From Amycolatopsis tucumanensis (GTDB taxonomy: Bacteria > Actinomycetota > Actinomycetes > Mycobacteriales > Pseudonocardiaceae), in contig NZ_JAKGSD010000001.1 in the NCBI RefSeq assembly GCF_021654135.1, positions 434,001-498,000 of the forward strand: 64,000 nt of DNA. The letters are read 5' to 3'. Position numbers and translations under genes: made by a program. This document shows, one piece after another, positions 34,749 through 43,757 of this stretch. Within the stretch, counting starts at the first letter, position 1; the number at the start of each line of letters is the position of its first letter. Below the pieces are notes generated by a model. That model was not told the origin of the DNA and made no database searches. It saw only the letters and a list, made by a program, of their open reading frames with translations.

Positions 34749-34993
34749 CAGTGGCCTCCTTCCTTGCTTGTGACCAACTCTACTTGCTCAGGGGCGGGAC
34801 GCCGCCGTTGCTCGAGCGCGACGCGCAGACCGGCCGTCCGGGCCGTCAACAGCCCGGTGCGGTCGGTGACACTCGCCGTAACCATGCTCGATGCCTTGCG
34901 GAAGCGGCGCAAGACCCCGAATGTCCGGATCAGGACAAGAATCAGAGCCAGGAGGCCCACGGCGGCGAGCACAATGCTCGGCAGGTACGACAC
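34748..34993 (-). CDS. Small single-span membrane protein between pafC and tatA
   Basis: 81 residues. One N-terminal membrane helix (about 5-25) followed by a basic cytoplasmic tail with a possible amphipathic helix. It is coupled to tatA (ATGA overlap) and lies 9 bp after pafC. A small gene at this place is seen in related actinomycetes, but no function is known. The TatA-like topology (short helix then charged tail) is suggestive only; it lacks the FG hinge motif. Confidence 0.7.
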   Translation of the reverse strand: MSYLPSIVLAAVGLLALILVLIRTFGVLRRFRKASSMVTASVTDRTGLLTARTAGLRVALEQRRRPAPEQVELVTSKEGGH

Positions 34994-35002
34994 GGCGTCA
35001 CC

Positions 35003-35983
35003 CTACTGGCCCAAGGTGGCCGGGAGGTGACGTGCCCTTTCCAGCGCGGCGGCGGCCCGGCTACGGACGGCTTCGGCCAGCTCGGGCGGGCTTTCCACGC
35101 GCGCGTCGCCGCCCAGCCCGAGCACCAGCCGCACCATCCACGACTCGTCGCCGTAGCGCATCCGCACCCGCAGCCGCCCGCCGTCGAGCTCGGCCAGCTC
35201 CTCGCACGGGTAGTACTCGGCGACCCAGCGCGCGTCCGGTTCCAGCACCAGCTGCGCCTCCGGCTGGCCGGGCCGGGCGCGGAACACCCCGTCGGAGATG
35301 TCGGTGGGCCGCGCCGTCGGGGGTGGCGCGGCGCGCTCGTCGAGGACCTCGACCTCGTCGATGCGGTCCAGCCGGAACAGCCGGACGCCCTCGGCGCGGC
35401 GGCACCAGGCCTCCAGGTACCCGACGGCCTGCACGATCAGCAGCCGCATCGGGTCGACGGTGCGCTCGGTGATCTGGTCGCGGGAGGCGGTGTAGTAGCG
35501 GATCCGCAGCGCCCGCCCGGCGCGCAGCGCGTTCTGCACGACGCGGCGGGTCGCGGCGGTCTTCTCGCCCTCCCGGACGGCGAGCCCGACCACGACGCCG
35601 GAGGGCTGGGCCTGCCCGGCGGCGGCCTCGATCTTGGCGATGGCGCGGTGCACCGCGTCGGTGTCGACCACGCCGGGGGTCTCGGCGACCGCGCGCAACG
35701 CGACCAGCAGCGCGGTGGCCTCCCCGCCGGTGAGGCGCAGCGGGCGGTTCATGCCCGCGTCGAAGGTGACCGTGACGGTGTCGCCCTCGAAGGAGAGGTC
35801 GATCAGGTCGCCCGGGCCGTAGCCGGGCAGCCCGCACATCCACAGCAGTTCCAGGTCGCGGCGCAGCTGGCGGGCGGTGACGCCGAAGTCGCGGGCCGCG
35901 TCCTCGATGCGGATGCCGGGGCGGGCGAGCAGGTAGGGCACGAGCGCGAGGAGCCGGGGCATCCGGTCGGTGGAGCCGCTCAT
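35003..35983 (-). CDS. pafC: WYL domain regulator PafC
   Basis: 326 residues. N-terminal winged helix-turn-helix (about 8-65, RPGIRIEDAARDFGVTARQLRRDLELL), central WYL domain (about 155-225) and WCX C-terminal extension. With PafB it forms a heterodimeric activator of the LexA-independent DNA-damage response in mycobacteria. In this copy the WYL tripeptide region reads AVGYLEAWCRR. The start overlaps the pafB stop in ATGA; both proteins are the same length (326). Confidence 0.92.
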   Translation of the reverse strand: MSGSTDRMPRLLALVPYLLARPGIRIEDAARDFGVTARQLRRDLELLWMCGLPGYGPGDLIDLSFEGDTVTVTFDAGMNRPLRLTGGEATALLVALRAVAETPGVVDTDAVHRAIAKIEAAAGQAQPSGVVVGLAVREGEKTAATRRVVQNALRAGRALRIRYYTASRDQITERTVDPMRLLIVQAVGYLEAWCRRAEGVRLFRLDRIDEVEVLDERAAPPPTARPTDISDGVFRARPGQPEAQLVLEPDARWVAEYYPCEELAELDGGRLRVRMRYGDESWMVRLVLGLGGDARVESPPELAEAVRSRAAAALERARHLPATLGQ

Positions 35984-36960
35984 CGGCGCACCTCGTGGTG
36001 GAGCACGGACTCCAGGCGCCCGCGCACCGCCTTGGCCAGCACGTCCGGTTCGAGCACCAGCACGTCGGGCCCGTGCCCGGCGATCCAGTCCGCGGCGCTC
36101 TCCGGGAAGTACAGGTCGATCTCGGCGAGATCGCCCTCGACGCCGTCCACGGTGAGCCGCCCGGTGAGGCGGGCCCGGCGGCGCACCCCGGCGGCGCGCT
36201 GGTCGGCGATCCACAGCTTCGCGGTGGTGACGGGCGAGGGGTCGGGGTCACCGGTGCCCGCGATCAGCTCCAGCAGGTTGACGTTGTCCGGGCGCTGGAC
36301 CTCCCCCGGGCGGCCGACGGTGCGCACGTCGCCGACGATGCGGGAGAGCCGGAAGCAGCGCGGCGCGCCCCGGTCGCGGTCGTGGCCCACGACGTACCAG
36401 CGGGCGCGCCAGGACACCACGCCCCACGGTTCGAGGGTGCGGGTGAGGCGTTCGGCCGAGCCGGAGCGGCGGTAGGAGAACTGGACGGCCTGGCGGGCCT
36501 GCACGGCGGCGACCAGCGGGGTGAAGGCCGGTTCGGCGCGGACGCGGGACTCCACGACCGGCGGCTCGGTGTGGTCGACGTCGACCCCGGCGGCACGCAG
36601 CTTGACCAGCGCGCCCTGGGCCTGCCCGGTCATCTCGGGCGAGTCCCAGAGCCGGACCGCGAGCCCGACGGCCGCGGCCTCGTCCGGGGCCAGCTCGATC
36701 TCGCCGAGCTCGTAGTCCCGGCGGGCGATGCGGTAGCCCTCGGCCGGGTCGAAGGCCGAGTTGCGGCCGGTCTCCAGCGGGATCCCCAGTTCACGCAGCT
36801 CGGTCTTGTCCCGTTCGAACATGCGGGAGAAGGCCTCGTCACTCGCGGCGTCGGCGTATCCGGGCACGATCCCGCGGATCCGGTCAGCGGTGAGGTACTG
36901 CCGGGTCGACAGCAGAGCGAGCACCAGATTGACCAGGCGCTCGGCGCGGGCGGTGGACAC
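35980..36960 (-). CDS. pafB: WYL domain regulator PafB
   Basis: 326 residues from the GTG at 36960. Winged helix-turn-helix (about 1-65), WYL domain (about 145-215, with SWRARWYVVGHDRDRG) and WCX extension. Partner of PafC in the DNA-damage transcription activator; WYL domains are thought to sense single-stranded DNA or nucleic acid signals. First gene of the pafB-pafC-tatA-tatC-dagK-helY run. Unlike in mycobacteria, pafA is not directly upstream: a TetR/MMPL module and a DUF1684 gene lie between. Confidence 0.92.
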   Translation of the reverse strand: MSTARAERLVNLVLALLSTRQYLTADRIRGIVPGYADAASDEAFSRMFERDKTELRELGIPLETGRNSAFDPAEGYRIARRDYELGEIELAPDEAAAVGLAVRLWDSPEMTGQAQGALVKLRAAGVDVDHTEPPVVESRVRAEPAFTPLVAAVQARQAVQFSYRRSGSAERLTRTLEPWGVVSWRARWYVVGHDRDRGAPRCFRLSRIVGDVRTVGRPGEVQRPDNVNLLELIAGTGDPDPSPVTTAKLWIADQRAAGVRRRARLTGRLTVDGVEGDLAEIDLYFPESAADWIAGHGPDVLVLEPDVLAKAVRGRLESVLHHEVRR

Positions 36961-37300
36961 CCGACCACAGTAGCTCGCACTGGTGATCGAGTCGCCGAGG
37001 TCCACCCCGGCGCGCCCAGGATGTCCACGAGATACCCACCCGTGCCGCGGCGAGGTGCGGTTTTCAGCCGCTCGCGACGCCCCCAAGCCGACGCGCTGCC
37101 CGATGAGGTCCTCATCAAGGCATCGATGGCGCAGGCGGAGGTCGCCGACGGTGCGGAAGTGCTGCTGCGGGGCCTGCTCGGGGATGAGCTCCGCAACGAT
37201 CAGCGGCAGCCGAACCATCCTCAAGGTGGAGGGTGGCGTTGACGAGCGGCGCGACCCCCTCAACACCGGCATGCTCGCCCGCATGCCGGCGCCTTAGGCC
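36961..37300. other. Intergenic region upstream of pafB
   Basis: 340 bp between pafB and the convergently placed 3' end of the upstream tetR gene. It should hold the pafBC promoter near 36961-37020. The segment 37050-37290 has weak coding-like composition on both strands but no recognisable protein; it could be a gene remnant at the border of the inserted TetR/MMPL module. Confidence 0.4.
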
Positions 37301-37984
37301 TCAACCGCCGCGGGCGACGCGGCTCAGTGTCTTCCTCAGGTGCTCCGGGAGCGCCACCCCGCCCAGCCCCTCGGCGATGATCTCGATCGTCCGCTCCAGC
37401 GCGAGTTCGCGGGCCTCGCGCGAGGTGGGCGCCAGCGGGCCGTCCAGGTGCAGCATCGCCAGGCCGTGCACGGACGCCCACGCGGCGAACTCGGCCATCG
37501 GGCGGCGCTGCGGGGGCAGGTATCCGGCGGCGGCCAGGTCGTCGACGGCGTCGACCAGCTTGCGGAACGGGTTGGACTCCTCGACGTCGGCCAGCGGCGG
37601 CATCGGCGAGATCCCGCCGGTGAACGCGGTGCGGAACAACCCGGGCTCGGCGAGCGCGAACGTGAAGTACCCCTGCCCGATCGCGGCCAGCCTGCTCAGC
37701 CCGCGTTCGGCGGGGTCGTCGGCCGGGTCCAGCCGGTCCAGCGCCTCGTTCATCGCCGCGGTCAGCAGTTCCATCGCGCGCGTCTTGACCGCCTCCAGCA
37801 GCTCCTCGTGCCCGGCGAAGTGCCGGTAGGCGGCGGTCGGGGTGACGCCGACGGCCCGCGCGGCCGCCCGGATGGTCACCGACGACGGGCCGCCGGCCTG
37901 GGCGAGTTCGGCGGCGGCCCGGATGAGGGCGTTGCGGAGGTCGCCATGGTGGTAGCCGGTTCGAACGGGCGCTGAGGAGCTCAC
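37301..37984 (-). CDS. TetR family repressor of the MMPL exporter
   Basis: 227 residues from the GTG at 37984. Helix-turn-helix at about 10-60 (HGDLRNALIRAAAELA, VTIRAAARAVGVTPTAAYRHF) and a C-terminal WHG-like ligand domain (about 90-215). Divergent from a large MMPL transporter gene with a strong inverted repeat between them, so it most likely represses the transporter and itself. Confidence 0.9.
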   Translation of the reverse strand: MSSSAPVRTGYHHGDLRNALIRAAAELAQAGGPSSVTIRAAARAVGVTPTAAYRHFAGHEELLEAVKTRAMELLTAAMNEALDRLDPADDPAERGLSRLAAIGQGYFTFALAEPGLFRTAFTGGISPMPPLADVEESNPFRKLVDAVDDLAAAGYLPPQRRPMAEFAAWASVHGLAMLHLDGPLAPTSREARELALERTIEIIAEGLGGVALPEHLRKTLSRVARGG

Positions 37985-38019
37985 AGCCCGATGTTGACAC
38001 CCGTGCACATCGGTGGCAA

Positions 38020-38050
38020 GTTGACGGGTGCCAAGTTTGCGCCCGTCAAC
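38020..38050. promoter_or_regulatory. Inverted-repeat operator between tetR and the MMPL gene
   Basis: GTTGACGGG at 38020-38028 and CCCGTCAAC at 38042-38050 are perfect 9-bp arms around a 13-base spacer. A further GTTGACACCCGTG at 37993-38005 shares the half-site. The repeat ends 15 bases before the MMPL ATG, covering the place where its transcript would start. TTGACA at 37994-37999 may be a -35 box. Confidence 0.6.
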
Positions 38051-38065
38051 ATTCGAGGGGTTCCC

Positions 38066-40240
38066 ATGTTCGCTCGGCTCGGCCGGTTCGCCGCCGATCA
38101 CGCACGGCTCGTCCTCGTCGTCGCCGGCGTCCTCCTCGCCGGCGCGGCCGTCCTCGGCATGACCGCGTTCGGCAAGCTCCAGTCCCAGGGGTTCGACGAC
38201 CCCGGCTCCGACTCCAGCCGCGCCGCGGCCCTCGCCGAACAGCACTTCGGCGGCGCGGACAACCTGCTGTTCCTCGTCCAGGCCCGGGACGGCACCGTCG
38301 ATGACCCCGCCACACGCGCCGCGGGCGCCGAACTGACCGGACGCCTCGCCGCCGACCCCGCCCTGGAATCGGTCACCTCCTACTGGGCGACCGGCGCCCC
38401 GCCGCTGCGCGCCGACGACGGCCGCTCCGCGCTGATCGTCACCCAGCCCGCCGACACCGACGCCGACGCGGTCGAGGCCATCGTGGACCGCTACCAGGGC
38501 GAAAACGGCCCCGTCACCGTCACCGCGGGCGGCGGCGCGGTCGTCGGCCTCGACATCAACGACCAGGTCAGCCGCGACCTGCTGATCGCCGAGATGATCG
38601 CCGTGCCGATCATCCTCGTCCTGCTGTTCCTCGTCTTCGGCAGCGTCGTCGCCGCCCTGCTGCCGCTGGTCGTCGGCGGCATCGCGGTTCTCGGCACGTT
38701 CGCCGAACTGTCGGTCTTCGGGTCGCTGACCGACGTGTCGGTGTTCGCGATCAACCTGACCACCGCGCTCGGGCTCGGCCTCGGCATCGACTACGCCCTG
38801 CTCATGGTCAGCCGGTTCCGGGAGGAACTCGCCACGGGCGCGGACACCCGGACCGCCGTGATCCGCACCGTGGCCAGCGCCGGGCGCACGATCAGCTTCA
38901 GCGCCGCCACCGTCGCCGTCGCACTCGCCGCGCTGCTGCTGTTCCCCCAGTACTTCCTGCGCTCCTTCGCCTACGCCGGCATCGGCGTCATCGTGATCGC
39001 CATGCTCGCCGCGGTGGTCGTGCTTCCCGCGCTGCTGACCGTCCTCGGGCCACGGGTGAACGCCGGCCGCCTGCCCTGGACGCGCGGACGCGCCCCGAGC
39101 ACGGTGTCCGCGTTCTGGGGCCGGGTCGCCGCCTTCGCGATGAAACGACCCGCGCTGGCCGCCGTCCCCGTGCTCGTCGTGCTCGTCGCGGCCGCCACTC
39201 CCCTGCTCGGCGTCCAGTTCGGCACCCCCGACGAGCGGGTGCTACCGGAAACCGCGTCCAGCCGCGTCGTCGGCGACGAGTTGCGTGCGGCCTACCCGGC
39301 CAACGACAGCCGCGCCATCGAGGTCATCGCGCTCGGCACACCCGACCCGGCCACGATCGCCGGGTACGCCGGCCGGCTGTCCGAACTGGACGGCGTCGCT
39401 CACGTGACCTCCAGCGCGGGTGGCTTCAGCCAGGGCCGCGCCGACGGCCCCGCGAACCCGGCGCTCGGGGCGCCCGGCGCGCAGAAGCTGTCCGTCGTCA
39501 CCACCGCCGACTCCCGGTCCGCCGAAGCCGAAGCCGTCGTCGCCGAGGTCCGCGCGCTGCCCGCCCCACCCGGGCTCGAAGTGGCGGTCGGCGGCGACGC
39601 GGCCGCGCTGGTGGACAGCAAGGACGCCATCGGCAGCAGGCTCCCCCTGGCGGCCGGCCTGATCGCCGTCACCACGTTCATCCTGCTGTTCCTGTTCACC
39701 GGCAGCGTCCTGCAGCCGCTGCGCGCGCTGCTGTTCAACCTGCTCAGCCTGTCCGCCACGATGGGCGTGATGGTGCTGGTCTTCCAGGAGGGCTTCGCCG
39801 CCGGGTTCCTCGGCTTCACCCCGCTGCCGCTGGACACCAGCATGCTGATGCTGCTGTTCTGCATCGCGTTCGGGTTGTCCATGGACTACGAGGTGTTCGT
39901 GGTCAGCCGCATCAAGGAGGCCCACGACCACGGGCTCGGCCCGCGCGAAGCGGTGGTGCACGGGCTGTCCCGCACCGGGCGGATCGTCTCGGCCGCCGCG
40001 CTGCTGCTCGCGGTCAGCGTGTTCGCCTTCGGCACCAGCGGCGTGAGCTTCATCCAGATGTTCGGCATCGGCACCGGCCTGGCGATCCTCATCGACGCCA
40101 CCCTCGTGCGCGGCGTCCTGCTGCCCGCGGGCATGCGACTGCTCGGCCGCTACACCTGGTGGGCACCCGAACCGCTACGCCGCCTGCACGACCGGGTCGG
40201 CGTCAGCGAATCGGCGAAACAACCCGCCGCGGTGCGATGA
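38066..40240 (+). CDS. MMPL/RND family membrane exporter
   Basis: 724 residues from the ATG at 38066, with GAGGGG upstream. Two homologous halves, each with one helix, a large external domain (about 35-170 and 385-520) and five helices; the first half carries GLGLGIDYALLMVSRFREEL and the second FGLSMDYEVFVVSRIKEAH, the proton-relay and coupling motifs of MMPL proteins. In mycobacteria relatives export envelope lipids; others export drugs. It is controlled by the divergent TetR. The module sits between pafA and pafBC and looks like an insertion in the otherwise conserved neighbourhood. Confidence 0.92.
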   Translation: MFARLGRFAADHARLVLVVAGVLLAGAAVLGMTAFGKLQSQGFDDPGSDSSRAAALAEQHFGGADNLLFLVQARDGTVDDPATRAAGAELTGRLAADPALESVTSYWATGAPPLRADDGRSALIVTQPADTDADAVEAIVDRYQGENGPVTVTAGGGAVVGLDINDQVSRDLLIAEMIAVPIILVLLFLVFGSVVAALLPLVVGGIAVLGTFAELSVFGSLTDVSVFAINLTTALGLGLGIDYALLMVSRFREELATGADTRTAVIRTVASAGRTISFSAATVAVALAALLLFPQYFLRSFAYAGIGVIVIAMLAAVVVLPALLTVLGPRVNAGRLPWTRGRAPSTVSAFWGRVAAFAMKRPALAAVPVLVVLVAAATPLLGVQFGTPDERVLPETASSRVVGDELRAAYPANDSRAIEVIALGTPDPATIAGYAGRLSELDGVAHVTSSAGGFSQGRADGPANPALGAPGAQKLSVVTTADSRSAEAEAVVAEVRALPAPPGLEVAVGGDAAALVDSKDAIGSRLPLAAGLIAVTTFILLFLFTGSVLQPLRALLFNLLSLSATMGVMVLVFQEGFAAGFLGFTPLPLDTSMLMLLFCIAFGLSMDYEVFVVSRIKEAHDHGLGPREAVVHGLSRTGRIVSAAALLLAVSVFAFGTSGVSFIQMFGIGTGLAILIDATLVRGVLLPAGMRLLGRYTWWAPEPLRRLHDRVGVSESAKQPAAVR

Positions 40241-40563
40241 GGGCGGTGAACAGGAGTTTCCTGATCTTTTGAGGTCGGCTAGCTGACCCGGCGGCGCTGC
40301 CAAAGGCTGGGGTGCCCCAGCGCACGTACGGGAGCCGAACTTCGTGACGAGCACCCTGATCCGCGGTGCAGCTCACCGTGAGCACCCTGACGCTCCGCAC
40401 GGTGTTCATCCGCACTGAGCGGGCGATCCTCGACGACCTGTTCTCCACCCAGCGGCGACTCGCGATCGTGCTGTGGTCGTGCTCGGCTTCGCGCAGGGTG
40501 GTAACGCCCGGCTGCTCGACAAGCCCATCGGGTTGTTCGCCGAGTGGCTGGTCTGGCAGTGCG
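40241..40563. other. Intergenic region after the MMPL gene
   Basis: 323 bp between convergent genes. It begins with a weak terminator-like element (CAGGA-GTT-TCCTG at 40251-40263 followed by ATCTTTT) and has a perfect palindrome GCTGGGG-TG-CCCCAGC at 40306-40321. From about 40410 to 40560 the plus strand shows pieces in two frames with coding-like bias (ERAILDDLF, then GFAQGGNARLLDKPIGLFAE), perhaps a decayed gene; I cannot name it. Confidence 0.4.
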
Positions 40564-41340
40564 TTAACGGCGCTCCCACGGGATCTGCTCGCCTGCCTCC
40601 ACCGGGAACGGCAACCGGTTCTCCGGTGGGGGCAGCGGGCAGGTCGCGAGGTCGATGAACGCGCACGGCAGGTTCACGGCCCGGTTGAAGTCCAGCTCCA
40701 CCCGCCCCTCCGCGTCCGGCTCGGCGACCGACAGGCTGCGGTTCGCGGCGTACGTCGTCACACCCGACGTCGCGTCCGTGAACAGCACCGAGAACGCCGC
40801 GCCGCCCTTGCCGTTGAACGCGGTCAGCGCGAACTCCTCGCCCCGGTACGCGAACCGCAGCACGCCGGGCGAGGAGTACACATGCGACAGTCCTTCCACG
40901 ACCGCCCCGACGGTCACCGGCCGCGGCTCGTCGTACGGCTCGAACCGGCCGGGCAGCACCCACGCCGGATCCGGCTCGTAGGCAGGCACGCCGCGGAACG
41001 CCGCCCGCACCGGCGCCGCCGGGTCCCGCAACCGCACCAGGTACCCGCTGCGCCGCGCCACCTCGACGACCCGGTCACCGGCCTTGACCATCTCGCCCGG
41101 ACCGCTGTTGACCAGCTCGAACCGCGTCGTGCCGGACACCCCGAACTCCTCGTCCGGATCCACCACCACGACCGCGGCCTCATCACCGTCGAGACGCCAG
41201 GTGCCCGGGATGCCGTCGAACCGCTGCGGCTCCGGCGTCAGCCAGTGCCGCGCCGTGATGCTCAGCCACCCGTGCGGCTCGGCGAGCGCCCGCTCCCGCT
41301 CGGCGTGCCAGGACCGCCACGCCTCCTCGAACGCGCTCAC
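40564..41340 (-). CDS. DUF1684 family protein coupled to pafA
   Basis: 258 residues from the GTG at 41340. A DUF1684 domain fills the protein; recognisable pieces are [11 protein letters not shown] near 25, [14 protein letters not shown] near 170 and the C-terminal [15 protein letters not shown]. No signal peptide or membrane helix. Function unknown across the family. The start overlaps the pafA stop in GTGA, so translation is coupled to the Pup ligase; this close link makes an accessory role in pupylation or a simple operon convenience both possible. Confidence 0.85.
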   Translation of the reverse strand: MSAFEEAWRSWHAERERALAEPHGWLSITARHWLTPEPQRFDGIPGTWRLDGDEAAVVVVDPDEEFGVSGTTRFELVNSGPGEMVKAGDRVVEVARRSGYLVRLRDPAAPVRAAFRGVPAYEPDPAWVLPGRFEPYDEPRPVTVGAVVEGLSHVYSSPGVLRFAYRGEEFALTAFNGKGGAAFSVLFTDATSGVTTYAANRSLSVAEPDAEGRVELDFNRAVNLPCAFIDLATCPLPPPENRLPFPVEAGEQIPWERR

Positions 41341-42695
41341 AGCGAGCTGATCAGCCGGTCGACGCGCTCGTCCACCGCGCGGAACGGGTCCTTGCACAAC
41401 ACGGTCCGCTGCGCCTGGTCGTTGAGCTTGAGGTGCACCCAGTCGACCGTGAAGTCCCGGCCGGCGGCCTGCGCGGCGGCGATGAAGTCGCCCCGCAGCT
41501 TCGCGCGCGTGGTCTGCGGCGGCGTGTCCTTGGCCAGCTCGATCTCGCCGTCGTCGGTGATCCGCCGCACCAGCCCCTTGCGCTGCAACAGGTCGAACAG
41601 GCCCCGCCCGCGCCGGATGTCGTGGTAGGCCAGGTCCAGCTGCGCCACCCGCGGGCTGGACAGGTCCAGGTTGTGCTTCGCCCGGTACCGCTCCACCAGC
41701 CGGTGCTTGATCGCCCAGTCGATCTCGGTGTCGATCTTGCTGAAGTCCTGCTGCTCCACCGCGTCCAGCGCGCGGCCCCACAGCTCCACCACCCGCTGCG
41801 CCGTCGGGCCCGAGTCGTTGGCCTGCACGTGCTGCACCGCGCGCCCATAGTACTCGCGCTGGATGTCCAGCGCCGAGGCCTCCCGCCCGCCTGCCAGCCG
41901 CACCGGGCGCCGCCCCGTCAGGTCGTGGCTGATCTCCCGGATCGCCCGGATCGGGTTGTCCAGCGTGAAGTCCCGGAACTGCACACCCTGCTCGATCATC
42001 TCGAGCACCAGGTTCGCCGTGCCGATCTTCAGCAGCGTCGTCGGCTCCGCCATGTTCGAGTCACCGACGATGACGTGCAGCCGCCGGTACCGCTCGGCGT
42101 CGGCGTGCGGCTCGTCCCGGGTGTTGATGATCGGCCGCGACCGGGTCGTGGCGCTCGAGACGCCCTCCCAGATGTGCTCGGCCCGCTGCGACAGGCAGTA
42201 CACCGCGCCCCGCGGCGTCTGCAGCACCTTGCCCGCGCCGCAGATCAGCTGACGGGTCACCAGGAACGGCAGCAGCACGTCCGCGATCCGCGAGAACTCG
42301 CCCGCGCGCGTCACCAGGTAGTTCTCGTGACAGCCGTAGGAGTTGCCCGCCGAGTCGGTGTTGTTCTTGAACAGGAAGATGTCCCCGCCGATGCCCTCGT
42401 CGGCCAGCCGCCGCTCCGCGTCGACCAGCAGGTCCTCGAGGATCCGCTCACCGGCCTTGTCGTGCGTGACGAGCTGCACCAGGTCGTCGCACTCGGCCGT
42501 CGCGTACTCGGGGTGCGATCCCACGTCCAGGTAGAGCCGGGAGCCGTTGGACAGGAAGACGTTGGACGAGCGCCCCCACGACACGACCCGCCGGAACAGG
42601 TAGCGCGCCACCTCATCGGGCGAGAGCCGGCGCTGCCCGTGGAACGTGCAGGTGACGCCGAACTCGGTCTCGATGCCAAAAATCCGCCGCTGCAT
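41337..42695 (-). CDS. pafA: Pup-protein ligase PafA
   Basis: 452 residues, the normal length. Uses ATP to link the C-terminal glutamate of Pup to substrate lysines. The N terminus [13 protein letters not shown] holds the Mg-ATP glutamate Glu9; the catalytic aspartate is Asp57 in [32 protein letters not shown] and [20 protein letters not shown] are conserved carboxylate-amine-ligase segments. Unlike Dop it has no extra loop after the first strand. Coupled to a DUF1684 gene, and about 6 kb away from pafB. The promoter must lie in the 181-bp gap shared with the divergent pentapeptide-repeat gene. Confidence 0.97.
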   Translation of the reverse strand: MQRRIFGIETEFGVTCTFHGQRRLSPDEVARYLFRRVVSWGRSSNVFLSNGSRLYLDVGSHPEYATAECDDLVQLVTHDKAGERILEDLLVDAERRLADEGIGGDIFLFKNNTDSAGNSYGCHENYLVTRAGEFSRIADVLLPFLVTRQLICGAGKVLQTPRGAVYCLSQRAEHIWEGVSSATTRSRPIINTRDEPHADAERYRRLHVIVGDSNMAEPTTLLKIGTANLVLEMIEQGVQFRDFTLDNPIRAIREISHDLTGRRPVRLAGGREASALDIQREYYGRAVQHVQANDSGPTAQRVVELWGRALDAVEQQDFSKIDTEIDWAIKHRLVERYRAKHNLDLSSPRVAQLDLAYHDIRRGRGLFDLLQRKGLVRRITDDGEIELAKDTPPQTTRAKLRGDFIAAAQAAGRDFTVDWVHLKLNDQAQRTVLCKDPFRAVDERVDRLISSL

Positions 42696-42876
42696 CTCTC
42701 AATGCTAGGCGCTTTTGGCCCCGGCGCGGTGCGCCGTTCGGGCGGCGACACGCCGGGCGATCGTCGCACCACGCGCCGGAACGCCCGGGACACGGCTGTC
42801 ACCAGGGGTTTCCCACGTTGTGGTCCGGGCCACCCGATAGAGTCGTTCCGGACTGCGACAGGGGTGATCCGAAACC

Positions 42877-43674
42877 GTGACCGGCAACGCGCTGCGAGCC
42901 GACTGCGCGAACTGCTTCGGCCTGTGCTGCGTGGCGCTGGCCTTCGCCGCCTCCGCCGACTTCGCGGTGGACAAGGACGCCGGCACCCCGTGCCGCAACC
43001 TGCTCGACGACTTCCGCTGCGGCATCCACGCCCGCCTGCGCGACGAGGGCTTCACCGGCTGCACCGTCTTCGACTGCTTCGGGGCCGGGCAGCGCATCTC
43101 CCAGGAGACCTTCGGCGGCCGCGACTGGCGCCAGGCGCCGGAGACCCGCGAGGCCATGTTCGCCGCCTTCCCGGTGATGCGGCAACTGCACGAGCTGCTC
43201 TTCCACCTCACCCAGGCGCTGGCCCTGCCCGCGGCCCGCCCCGTCCACGACGACCTGCGGGCCGCGCTCGCGGAGACCGAGCGCATGGCGGGGAGCGGCC
43301 CCGACGACTTGGTCCGACTCGACGTCGCCGGCCACCGCGAGCAGGTGAGCGCCCTGCTGCTGCGCGCGAGCGAACTGGCCCGCGGCAAGCGCGGCAAGAA
43401 CCGCCGCGGAGCCGACCTGATCGGCGCGAAACTCCGCGGCGCCGACCTGCGGGCCGCCAACCTGCGCGGCGCGTACCTCATCGGCGCGGACCTCCGCCGC
43501 GCCGACCTGCGCCAGGCCGACCTGATCGGCGCGGACTTCCGCGGGGCCAACCTCGCGGGCGCCGACCTGACCGGCAGCCTCTTCCTCACGCAGGCCCAGG
43601 TGAACGCCGCCCAGGGCGACGGCACGACCCGCCTGCCGGAAGGCCTCGACCGGCCCTCCCACTGGCGCCCCTGA
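42877..43674 (+). CDS. Pentapeptide-repeat protein with Cys-rich N terminus
   Basis: 265 residues from the GTG at 42877. Residues 8-70 are rich in cysteine ([10 protein letters not shown], then single Cys in [19 protein letters not shown]), which could hold a metal or Fe-S cluster. After a helical middle part, residues about 175-235 are pentapeptide repeats A(D/N)LRG that form a right-handed beta-helix ([19 protein letters not shown]). Pentapeptide proteins can mimic DNA and protect gyrase, or serve as scaffolds; here the role is unknown. Divergent from pafA. Confidence 0.85.
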   Translation: MTGNALRADCANCFGLCCVALAFAASADFAVDKDAGTPCRNLLDDFRCGIHARLRDEGFTGCTVFDCFGAGQRISQETFGGRDWRQAPETREAMFAAFPVMRQLHELLFHLTQALALPAARPVHDDLRAALAETERMAGSGPDDLVRLDVAGHREQVSALLLRASELARGKRGKNRRGADLIGAKLRGADLRAANLRGAYLIGADLRRADLRQADLIGADFRGANLAGADLTGSLFLTQAQVNAAQGDGTTRLPEGLDRPSHWRP

Positions 43675-43757
43675 CCGGCTCCATCACGCCCAGCGCGCCG
43701 CCTTCACCGCGGTGCGCGGCATCGCGGCTGGGGCGGCCCCGGCCGCCTCCGGGCGGC

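Noticed and set aside
37050..37290. Transposase remnant between pafB and tetR
   Set aside because: Some coding-like bias is visible but no transposase motif or terminal inverted repeats could be found, so no mobile element is called.
37955..37975. GGTTCGAAC resembling a tRNA T-loop
   Set aside because: No acceptor, D or anticodon stems around it; it lies inside the tetR coding sequence.
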